DNA from: Verrucomicrobiales bacterium
Lineage (GTDB): Bacteria; Verrucomicrobiota; Verrucomicrobiia; Verrucomicrobiales; DEV007
DNA length: 11,204 bases
Assembly: GCA_007123695.1 (NCBI GenBank)
Contig: SLGN01000187.1
Span: 1 to 11,204, forward strand
Direction of reading: 5' to 3'
Numbering within the stretch: the first letter of the stretch is position 1; every line of letters starts with the position of its first letter. A model generated the notes under the pieces. It did not search any database. It saw nothing but the letters and a program-made list of their open reading frames with translations, and was not told the DNA's origin. Made by a program: the position numbers and the translations under genes. Shown in pieces: positions 1-6,191 of the stretch.

Positions 1-2
1 CC

Positions 3-35
3 AAAACGTGTAACCCCAACCCGAAAAGTGTTACC
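3..35. repeat. Imperfect direct repeat at the left edge
   Basis: Two similar 12-13 bp units, AAAACGTGTAACC (3-15) and AAAAGTGTTACC (24-35), lie in the non-coding DNA before the first gene. Such repeated short motifs can be protein-binding sites or lie at the end of a mobile element, but the window starts here and the partner sequence is not visible. A separate 7-bp tandem (CCGTCCA, 51-67, about 2.4 copies) follows. The repeats are seen directly; no function is assigned. Confidence 0.4.
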
Positions 36-76
36 TATGTATTGACGGCACCGTCCACCGTCCACCGATCCCCACG

Positions 77-1042
77 ATGAAGATTTCACGAAGATTCCTC
101 CCCCTCGCCATCCTTGCCATCGGTCTGCCCGTCCTCGTGCCGGCGACGGGCCTGGCCGAGGGGCGGGTCGTGCGGCTGCTCACCATCGGCAACAGCTTCT
201 CCCGCAACGCCACCAAGCATCTCGGCGAACTCGCCGAAGCGGGCGGCCACGAGCTGGTCCATCGGCCCATCATTGTGGGAGGCGCCTCCCTCGAGCTGCA
301 CGCAACCAAGGCCCAGGCCCACGAGCAGGATGCCGCCGACCCCGCCGGCCTCTACGCGGACGGCCGCAGCCTCCGCGACGAGCTGCTCGACGGCGAATGG
401 GATTTCGTCACCATCCAGCAGGCCAGCATCAAGAGCCACGACCTCGCCACCTACCGGCCCTTCGCGAACTGGCTCGCCGACTACGTCGCCCGCCATGCCC
501 CCTCGGCGAAGCTGTTGGTCCACCAGACCTGGCCCTACCGAATCGACGATCCCCGCTTCGCCAAGACCGACGCCCAGCCCGGCGAACCGCGCAGCGACGA
601 GGAAATGCATCGCGGCCTCGCCCATGCCTACCGCACCATTGCCGCCGAACTCGGCGCGGGGATCCTGCCGGTGGGCGACGCCTTCTTCCTTGCCGCCTCC
701 GACGAGCGCTGGGGATTCCGACCGGACCCCAGCTTCGATCCCAAGAGCGCAGAGCACCCCTCCCTGCCCGACCAGCGGCATTCGCTCCACGTCGGATGGC
801 GATGGACGAAGGGCAAGGACGGCGGCCCGCCGCGCCTCTCGATGGACGGACACCACGCCAACCTCGCCGGCGAATACCTCGGCGCCTGCGTCTGGTACGA
901 AGTGCTTTTCGGAGAAAGCGTCGTCGGCAACACCCATGTGCCCGCGGGCCTCGCGATCGACCACGCCCGATTCCTGCGGGAGACGGCGCACCGCGCCGTG
1001 GCGGAGGAGCGGGCCCGTTCGGCGGGCGAACGCCTTCCGTAG
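77..1042 (+). CDS. Secreted SGNH/GDSL-like hydrolase, DUF4886 type
   Basis: The 321-residue protein starts with a Sec-type signal peptide (basic MKISRR, hydrophobic core about 8-25, likely cleavage after the GLA at 25-27). The mature part opens with LLTIGNSFSRNA (35-45), in which Ser40 fits the nucleophile of the SGNH fold, with GNS in place of the usual GDS. IIVGGASLELH (65-75) carries a likely oxyanion-hole glycine, and DGHHANLAGEYLG (257-269) supplies the D-x-x-H of the catalytic dyad (Asp257, His260). This combination matches DUF4886 proteins, common in Verrucomicrobia and Planctomycetes and presumed to be carbohydrate or ester hydrolases; the substrate is unknown. The only in-frame ATG with a signal peptide is used; no SD sequence precedes it. 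The next gene starts 85 bp downstream on the same strand. Confidence 0.82.
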   Translation: MKISRRFLPLAILAIGLPVLVPATGLAEGRVVRLLTIGNSFSRNATKHLGELAEAGGHELVHRPIIVGGASLELHATKAQAHEQDAADPAGLYADGRSLRDELLDGEWDFVTIQQASIKSHDLATYRPFANWLADYVARHAPSAKLLVHQTWPYRIDDPRFAKTDAQPGEPRSDEEMHRGLAHAYRTIAAELGAGILPVGDAFFLAASDERWGFRPDPSFDPKSAEHPSLPDQRHSLHVGWRWTKGKDGGPPRLSMDGHHANLAGEYLGACVWYEVLFGESVVGNTHVPAGLAIDHARFLRETAHRAVAEERARSAGERLP

Positions 1043-1127
1043 AGCGCCTTGGCGGAAGCACCGGAAACAAACCCATTTCGGCCTTCGCCATTTCCGCCTT
1101 GAAACGGCCCGGCGGCTTGGCTAAGGA

Positions 1128-2051
1128 ATGGAAACCCCAGATATCCCGACCATGCCTGCCGATTCCCCCTCCCGCCGCCGTTTCCTCTCCGGACTCACCC
1201 TGGCCGCCGCCGCCGCTCCCGCCGTCTCCTCCCGCCGCGCCGAGGCCGCCTTTTCCGCGCCCGAAGGCTCGACCGTGGGCGGCTTCCATCTTGGCGTCCA
1301 GTGCTGGACCTTCCGCAACTTCTCCGTGCTCGAGGCCATCGAGTTCACCGGGCGGGCCGGCGGATCCGTCATCGAATTTTTCCCCGGCCAGAAGCTCCGC
1401 CCCGACGACGAGGACGCCCGGTGGAACCACGAATCGCCCGACGAGGCCCATTCCCTCGTCAAGGACAAGCTCGAGGAATGGGGCGTGACCCCCATGAACT
1501 ACGGCGTCGTCGGAATCCCCGAGAAGGAGGACGAGGCCCGCGCCATCTTCGAGTTCGCGAAGCGCTGGAACCTCTACGGCATCACCACCGAATCCGACCG
1601 CAACATCGATCTCGTCGAAAAGCTCGCCGTCGAATACGACATCCGCATCTGCTACCACAACCACCCCCGCCGCCCCGACAATCCCGACTACAAGGTCTGG
1701 GATCCGGCCTACATCGCCGAATTGGTGAAGGACCGCGACCCCCGCGTCGGCGCCTGCGGCGACACCGGCCACTGGATCCGCACCGGGCTCGACCCCGTCG
1801 AAAGCCTCCAGATCCTTGAAGGCCGCGTCCACGCCCTCCACCTCAAGGACCGCCCCGACAAGGAAGGCGCCGACGTTGTCTGGGGCTCCGGCATCGGGCG
1901 GGTCGAGGAGGTGCTCTCCACCGTGCGCGATCAAGGCTTCGCCGGAAACATCTCGGTCGAGTACGAGACGAATTGGGACCACAACTTCTTCGACGCCGCC
2001 CAGTGCCTCGGCTTCGTCCGCGGGGTCTCCGTGGCCCGCGGCTGGACCTGA
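1128..2051 (+). CDS. Tat-exported sugar phosphate isomerase/epimerase-like TIM-barrel protein
   Basis: This 307-residue protein belongs to the xylose-isomerase-like TIM-barrel superfamily (AP endonuclease 2 type). A twin-arginine signal, SRRRFLSG (15-22), is followed by an Ala-rich hydrophobic stretch and a likely cleavage after AEA (38-40). Candidate metal or substrate residues are Glu83 (VIEFF), the YHNH segment (176-179), Asp212 in GDTGH, His238 in HLKD and Glu278 in SVEYE; the 26-residue spacing between Asp212 and His238 fits the family. Export by Tat suggests that a folded, metal-loaded enzyme works in the periplasm; the true substrate cannot be read from sequence. Two starts are possible: ATG at 1128, with AAGGA directly against it, and ATG at 1152, which gives a more typical short Tat N-region and lies 24 nt after that AAGGA. 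Confidence 0.83.
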   Translation: METPDIPTMPADSPSRRRFLSGLTLAAAAAPAVSSRRAEAAFSAPEGSTVGGFHLGVQCWTFRNFSVLEAIEFTGRAGGSVIEFFPGQKLRPDDEDARWNHESPDEAHSLVKDKLEEWGVTPMNYGVVGIPEKEDEARAIFEFAKRWNLYGITTESDRNIDLVEKLAVEYDIRICYHNHPRRPDNPDYKVWDPAYIAELVKDRDPRVGACGDTGHWIRTGLDPVESLQILEGRVHALHLKDRPDKEGADVVWGSGIGRVEEVLSTVRDQGFAGNISVEYETNWDHNFFDAAQCLGFVRGVSVARGWT

Positions 2052-2127
2052 GCAGGCGGCGTCCTCGCTGTCCCGGCGCCGGGGGCGGCGTCGAGCGGGT
2101 CCGCCCGATTGTCTCCGTCTCCGCCAA

Positions 2128-3090
2128 ATGGCTTCCGACTTCCAGCCCGGTTTTGATGCGTCGGCCCCCGCGCCCAAGCGGGGCCGCGGTCGCCCGCGCA
2201 AGGTGCCCGCCGCGCCCGATGCCGAGCCTGCCGAATCCGCCGCGCCGTCCGAACCTGCCGCACCGCCCCCGCAGCGCCCCTCCGTGTCCACCCGCTTCGA
2301 CCTGCGGCTCGGCGACTGCGTGGAGGGAATGCGCTCGCTCGCGGCGGAGTCCGTCGATCTCGTGGTGACCTCGCCCCCCTACAATCTCGGCATCGCCTAC
2401 GGCAAATACAAAGACAAGCTGGACGGCGACGAATACCTCGACTGGTCCCTCGAATGGGCGGGCGAGGTCAAGCGCCTGCTCAAGCCCTCGGGCGCCCTCT
2501 TCCTCAACGTCGGGGCCGTGCCCGCGAATCCCTGGATGCCGCACGAGCTGGCCCTGACCCTGCGCCCGCTTTTCGTCCTGCAGAACACCATCCACTGGAT
2601 CAAGTCGATCACCGTCGAGCCGCGCGAGGGCGACCCCGTCTCGGTCGGGCATTTCAAGCCGATCAATTCGAAGCGCTACGTCAACGACTGCCACGAGTTC
2701 GTCTTCCATTTCACCAAAAGCGGCGAGGTCCCCGTCGACCGCCTCGCCTTGGGCGTGCCCTACGTCCACAAGAGCAACATCGCCCGCTGGGGCCACACCG
2801 GAGGCCGCGACCGGCGCTGCCGGGGAAACACCTGGTTCGTTCCCTACGAGACCATCCAACGCCGCGACAAGGAGCGCCCCCATCCGGCGACCTTTCCCGT
2901 CGAGCTGGCGAAACGCTGCATCGCTCTGCACGGAGGCGACCCCGCGGGCCTGACGATGCTGGAGCCCTTCCTCGGCATCGGCAACGCCGCCGTCGCCGCC
3001 GCCGAGATGGGTGTCGGCGCCTGCCTCGGCTTCGAGATCGACGAGGACTACTGGCGCGAGGCCCTCGCGAGAACCGACGCCGCCGCCTGA
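2128..3090 (+). CDS. Orphan beta-class DNA methyltransferase (N4-cytosine or N6-adenine) with AT-hook
   Basis: This 320-residue protein is a site-specific amino-methyltransferase of the N6/N4 MTase family (PF01555 type). Motif IV, TSPPYN (81-86), comes first. A middle region likely to read the target contains FLNVG (125-129), GHFKPINSKRYVNDCHE (174-190) and RCRGNTWF (230-237). HPATFP (252-257, motif X area) follows, and motif I, EPFLGIGN (279-286), then GFEID (301-305), bind S-adenosylmethionine at the C-terminal end. That order defines the beta class. SPPY is more usual for N4-cytosine enzymes, but the base cannot be settled here. Residues 17-25 (KRGRGRPRK) form an AT-hook followed by an Ala/Pro-rich linker to about 50. 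The ATG at 2128 is the first in-frame start after the preceding stop; the open frame continues upstream, but only inside the neighbouring gene. No restriction endonuclease is adjacent. The stop lies 16 bp from the convergent trmD stop. Confidence 0.9.
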   Translation: MASDFQPGFDASAPAPKRGRGRPRKVPAAPDAEPAESAAPSEPAAPPPQRPSVSTRFDLRLGDCVEGMRSLAAESVDLVVTSPPYNLGIAYGKYKDKLDGDEYLDWSLEWAGEVKRLLKPSGALFLNVGAVPANPWMPHELALTLRPLFVLQNTIHWIKSITVEPREGDPVSVGHFKPINSKRYVNDCHEFVFHFTKSGEVPVDRLALGVPYVHKSNIARWGHTGGRDRRCRGNTWFVPYETIQRRDKERPHPATFPVELAKRCIALHGGDPAGLTMLEPFLGIGNAAVAAAEMGVGACLGFEIDEDYWREALARTDAAA

Positions 3091-3106
3091 ACGGGCCGGG
3101 TCCAGC

Positions 3107-3793
3107 TCAAACCTCCACCCCGCCGAGCAGATCGGGACGGTTCCGGCGCGTCCGGGCGAGGCCCTCCTGCTCGCGCCACGCCGCGATCGCCGCATGGTTG
3201 CCCGAGAGCAGCACCTCCGGCACCCGCCGACCGGCGTACTCGGCGGGGCGCGTGTAGTGCGGTCCCTCCAGATGCCGCCCCTCGCCGGAAAAGGACTCGA
3301 CCTCGGCGGAGCGCCCGTCTCCCAGCACCCCCGGCAGCAACCGTGCCACCGCGTCGACGACGACAGCGGCGGCGAGGGTGCCGTTGGTCAGCACGTAGTC
3401 GCCGATGGACAGCTCCAGATCGACGAGGGCCTCGACGACGCGGTGGTCGACGCCCTCGTAATGCCCGCAGAGGAAGACGAGGTGGCTCTCGCGGGAAAGG
3501 TCCTCCGCCACCGCCTGCCGGAAAGGCAGCCCCTGCGGGGTCATCATCACCACCTTCGAGCCCTCGCGCCGCAGGTCGGCGACGGCGGCGAAAAAGGGCT
3601 CGGGCTTCATCACCATGCCGGGGCCGCCGCCGTAGGGCAGATCGTCGACCTGGCGGTGGCGGTCGGTCGTGTAGTCGCGCAGGTCGTGGTAGCCGATCTC
3701 GACGAGCCCCGCCTCGGCGGCGCGGCCGACGATGCTGGTGCCGAGCGGTCCCCGGGCGATCTCGGGAAAGATGGTGACGATGTCGATTTTCAT
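3107..3793 (-). CDS. trmD: tRNA (guanine-37-N1)-methyltransferase TrmD
   Basis: TrmD methylates N1 of G37 next to the anticodon, using S-adenosylmethionine, and prevents +1 frameshifting. The 228-residue protein shows the family hallmarks in order: MKIDIVTIFPE (1-11), RHRQVDDLPYGGGPGM (45-60), the SPOUT trefoil-knot segments LCGHYEGVDHRV (108-119) and SIGDYVL (129-135), RLLPGVLG (151-158), GPHYTRP (177-183) and LLSGNHAAIAAWR (195-207). The ATG at 3793 fits the family N-terminus; a GTG at 3826 would add 11 unrelated residues. Two positions differ from the E. coli pattern: the knot loop reads TNGTLAA where E. coli has SGGELPA, and Glu166 sits where E. coli has the proposed catalytic Asp169. The gene lies 40 bp behind gspK, not in the usual rpsP-rimM-trmD-rplS cluster, and is probably co-transcribed with the secretion genes. 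No SD sequence is seen. Confidence 0.96.
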   Translation of the reverse strand: MKIDIVTIFPEIARGPLGTSIVGRAAEAGLVEIGYHDLRDYTTDRHRQVDDLPYGGGPGMVMKPEPFFAAVADLRREGSKVVMMTPQGLPFRQAVAEDLSRESHLVFLCGHYEGVDHRVVEALVDLELSIGDYVLTNGTLAAAVVVDAVARLLPGVLGDGRSAEVESFSGEGRHLEGPHYTRPAEYAGRRVPEVLLSGNHAAIAAWREQEGLARTRRNRPDLLGGVEV

Positions 3794-3833
3794 CGCGGGC
3801 GGGAAAGGCGGGAAAAAAAGCGGCACCCTAGCC

Positions 3834-4772
3834 CTATTCCCGGAAGCGCGCCAGCGGCCGCAGCACGGTGCGGTTGTCCACCGTGGTTTGCTCGGCGATG
3901 ATGACCCGTCGCTCGGTGAAGTCGCCGACCCGGCCGATGCTCTCGACCCGGCGAACCGTGCCCGCGACCGTCACCAGATCGGCGAAGGTGCTCCACTGCG
4001 CGTTCGAGATGCCGAGGATGGACTGCACCTCGGAGAGCTCGCGAAAGCGGTAGTCGTCTTCGGTGCCCCAGATGCCGTCTTCGCCGTCGCGAATGGCGAC
4101 GAGATTGGCGGCGGCATCCTCCGTCGCCCCCGTCACCGCCTGGATGATCTCGCGCGATGCCGCGTTGAAGTCGATCAACCCATCGGAGCGGATCGTGAAC
4201 TGCTCGCGCCAGAAAGGCTGGACTTGCTCCAGCGCCTCCATCCCGGCGACGAAGGGAAGCTGTTCGAGGGAAGTGAAGGGCGCGTTCGCCGGAAACTGGG
4301 GATGCCCGAGGGAGGCGTACCATTCGTTCTCGGCGCCGTTGGGCAGGGGGTCGGAGTCGTCATCGATCCAGTCGGCGATGGAGTCCGCGACGCGGCTCGC
4401 CGCCGCTGCGTCGAGGCCCCAGATCACGAAGAGCTCGACGGCGGCGGCACGCAGAGTGTCGTTCGTCATGCTGTTGATCGGGAAGCGCCCCCCTTCGCTG
4501 GTGATGCGCACCTCCCACCCCCGCCCCGGGACGGGCTGGTGGCGCAAGGCGATGTCGCCCTCGTCGATGTCGGGGTGCAGGGCGAGATTGAGCCCGCTCT
4601 CGGCGAGCAGGCCCGCTTGGTAGCGGGCGCGGGCAAGGGTACTCTCGTCCCACGAAGGCTGCGATGCCTGGTAGAGCGCCGCCGCAATCATGGACAGAGC
4701 GAGCACCGAGACCAAGGCCAGCAGCAAGGCGACGCCGCGGTCGCGGCGAATGTGGCGGATCGCGATTTTCAT
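3834..4772 (-). CDS. gspK: Type II secretion minor pseudopilin GspK
   Basis: GspK is the large minor pseudopilin that caps the tip of the pseudopilus together with GspI and GspJ. The 312-residue protein has a short basic leader with Gly13 before the processing site, followed by a hydrophobic segment VALLLALVSVLALSMIAAAL (14-33). As in other GspK proteins, position +5 is not Glu (here Leu18). Other family features are GGRFPINSM (94-102), the acidic ADWIDDDSDP (133-142), FTSLEQLPF (166-174) and DFNAAS (201-206), the last two in the helical domain that helps contact other tip subunits. The start at 4772 is supported by an ideal SD sequence and by the ATGA overlap with the gspJ stop. An upstream in-frame extension would read through the gspJ tail in another frame and is rejected. 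Confidence 0.92.
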   Translation of the reverse strand: MKIAIRHIRRDRGVALLLALVSVLALSMIAAALYQASQPSWDESTLARARYQAGLLAESGLNLALHPDIDEGDIALRHQPVPGRGWEVRITSEGGRFPINSMTNDTLRAAAVELFVIWGLDAAAASRVADSIADWIDDDSDPLPNGAENEWYASLGHPQFPANAPFTSLEQLPFVAGMEALEQVQPFWREQFTIRSDGLIDFNAASREIIQAVTGATEDAAANLVAIRDGEDGIWGTEDDYRFRELSEVQSILGISNAQWSTFADLVTVAGTVRRVESIGRVGDFTERRVIIAEQTTVDNRTVLRPLARFRE

Positions 4773-5764
4773 CCCGGGCCACCTCCTCCCCCTCCGCCGG
4801 GCGCGGGGCCGCCTCCCCCTCCGCCGCCAGAGCCTCCCGGACCGGGACCTCCCGGTCTCGCTCCCCCGCCACCGGGGCCGCCGGGTCCTCCGGGCGGTCG
4901 CCCGCCTGGAGGTCCGCCGGGTCGTCCGCCTGGGGGACCGCCACCATCGCCGGGGCCTCCGGCGCCGGGGGGGCGTCCGCGGCTCGGGCGGCTGTCTCCG
5001 CCGTCGCCCCGACCGCGCGGCGGGGCCGACGAGGAGCCTCCGGAACCTTGCGTCCCGCCCTGCGACGCGTCCGGATTCGAAACTTGATCCGGCACTTCGA
5101 AGACGAAGCGCAGCGGCGCCGAGCGGAACCCGTCCGAGAACGAGAAGGCCAGCAGCGGCGGCAGGCGCTCGGCGTCCTCCCATTCGTCGAGCCAAGCCTG
5201 CTGCGTCTCGTCCCAGAAACCCCATGTGGCCGCCGACACGCCGCCGAGCAGCGGCATCCAGTAGCGCCCCTCGGCATCGACGTCGAGGAAGTCGTCCATG
5301 CCGGCGCGGAAGGCCATGCCCGAGCCGGTGGTGTCGCGCGGAGCGAAGTCGGACCGGCTCATGGCCAGCTCGAAGCTCGGCCTGCCGTCGGGGGTCTCGG
5401 GCCCCGGCCGCAGCGCGATGACCGTGGTTTCGGCGCTGCCGACCATTTCTCCGAAAGTGAAAGCCGTGGCGCTGTTGCCGATGGCGAGTTCGGGGTAGCC
5501 GGTGATGCTTTCCTCCGGCGGCGTCATCGCCAGCGTGCCGTCGCGGGGGAGATGCTCGATGGTCTCGCGCAGCAACGCCACGAAGCGGGCCACCTCCTCG
5601 TCGCGCTTGTCGAGTTCGCGGATTTCGGTGGCGGTGTCGGCGGCCTGCCAGAGGATCGAGAAGATCGCGCCCGAAATCAGCGAGAGAATCGTCATGGCCA
5701 CGGCGATCTCGAAGAGGCTGAAACCTCCCTCGCGGGTTCGCGGCGCGGATGGGGATCGCTTCAT
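4769..5764 (-). CDS. gspJ: Type II secretion minor pseudopilin GspJ with a Gly/Pro-rich C-terminal tail
   Basis: GspJ is a minor pseudopilin of the pseudopilus tip. The class III signal is REGGFSLFEIAVAMTILSLI (11-30): cleavage after Gly14, Phe15 at +1 and the conserved Glu19 at +5, followed by the hydrophobic helix. A periplasmic beta-rich domain extends to about residue 225 (ending in PLRFVFEVPDQ). Residues 226-331 then form a tail that starts Ser/Gly-rich and becomes almost pure Gly and Pro with scattered Arg, ending in poly-Gly. Typical GspJ proteins are about 200-230 residues and lack this, so the tail roughly accounts for the excess. The frame stays open through it and stops in an ATGA overlap with gspK, so it is not an annotation artefact. 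The gspJ start likewise forms an ATGA overlap with the gspI stop. Confidence 0.9.
   Translation of the reverse strand: MKRSPSAPRTREGGFSLFEIAVAMTILSLISGAIFSILWQAADTATEIRELDKRDEEVARFVALLRETIEHLPRDGTLAMTPPEESITGYPELAIGNSATAFTFGEMVGSAETTVIALRPGPETPDGRPSFELAMSRSDFAPRDTTGSGMAFRAGMDDFLDVDAEGRYWMPLLGGVSAATWGFWDETQQAWLDEWEDAERLPPLLAFSFSDGFRSAPLRFVFEVPDQVSNPDASQGGTQGSGGSSSAPPRGRGDGGDSRPSRGRPPGAGGPGDGGGPPGGRPGGPPGGRPPGGPGGPGGGGARPGGPGPGGSGGGGGGGPAPGGGGGGGPG
4781..4789 (-). promoter_or_regulatory. Strong ribosome binding site of gspK inside the gspJ tail codons
   Basis: On the minus strand GGAGGAGGT ends 8 nt before the gspK ATG at 4772. It is the only near-perfect Shine-Dalgarno sequence in the cassette. 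The same bases encode glycines at the end of GspJ, so the low-complexity tail and the gspK initiation signal share DNA. It decides the gspK start. Confidence 0.8.
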
Positions 5765-6183
5765 TGGGCGGGCACGTGGACGATGAGTTCGGCTCGTTCG
5801 ATCTGCTCTCCGCCCTCGTCGGCGAAGACGGCCTCGGCGGTGAGCTTGTAGAGGTCGTTCAGTTCGCGGCCTTCGCCGTTGTCGATCTGCCAGGGCTCGG
5901 CCCGGGTGCGGAAGACGATGCCCGAAAGCGGATCGACCGTTTCCGAGCCCATCTCCTCGACGCCGAGGCGGCGCTTCTCGGAGAGCAGCGCCTCGAGCCG
6001 TCCTTGCACGTAGCGGTCGCGGGCGAAGCCGGCCGAGGTTTCGCCGATGCCGCGCATCACGCCGAGCAGCCCGGTCATGGAAATGGAGAAGAGGGCGACG
6101 GCGAGCACCACGTCGAGCAGGGCATAGCCCCGCCTCGCCTCAGATCGGAGGACGGGGACCGGTCTGTGCGCGGGCGTCTTCAT
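5761..6183 (-). CDS. gspI: Type II secretion minor pseudopilin GspI-like
   Basis: The 140-residue protein has an N-terminal class III signal, ARRGYALLDVVLAVALFSIS (16-35). Cleavage is expected after Gly19, giving Tyr20 at +1 and Asp24 at +5; GspI and nearly all pseudopilins other than GspK carry Glu at +5. The helix is followed by an Arg/Glu-rich amphipathic stretch (about 50-75) and a short beta-rich C-terminal domain. Length, position between gspH and gspJ, and the GspI-like segment ALFSISMTGLLGVMRGIGET identify it. GspI is thought to start tip assembly by recruiting GspJ and GspK. The start at 6183 is chosen because it puts 19 leader residues before the site; an upstream in-frame stretch lies in the gspH coding region. 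The gene starts 8 bp after the gspH stop and ends in an ATGA overlap with gspJ. Confidence 0.85.
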   Translation of the reverse strand: MKTPAHRPVPVLRSEARRGYALLDVVLAVALFSISMTGLLGVMRGIGETSAGFARDRYVQGRLEALLSEKRRLGVEEMGSETVDPLSGIVFRTRAEPWQIDNGEGRELNDLYKLTAEAVFADEGGEQIERAELIVHVPAQ

Positions 6184-6191
6184 TTTGCCAA

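Noticed and set aside
42..70. TTGACG as a -35 box of a promoter for the first gene
   Set aside because: No acceptable -10 box lies 16-18 bp downstream; the expected position reads CCGATC.
429..2291. 620-codon minus-strand open frame across the first two genes and the start of the methyltransferase gene
   Set aside because: Its translation is Arg/Gly/Ala-rich with no recognisable domain and spans three recognisable plus-strand genes and their gaps.
2128..3090. A restriction-modification system
   Set aside because: No endonuclease-like gene lies beside the methyltransferase; its neighbours are an isomerase-like gene and trmD.
3091..3106. Bidirectional terminator between the convergent methyltransferase and trmD genes
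   Set aside because: The gap is only 16 bp and shows no inverted repeat.
3813..3819. Seven-T run (minus strand) between gspK and trmD as a terminator
   Set aside because: No stable GC stem precedes it; only a 3-bp pairing is possible.
3732..5087. 451-codon plus-strand frame with a Pro-rich end, opposite gspK and gspJ
   Set aside because: The Pro-rich end is simply the complement of the GspJ Gly/Pro tail; the rest is antisense to a well-supported gspK.
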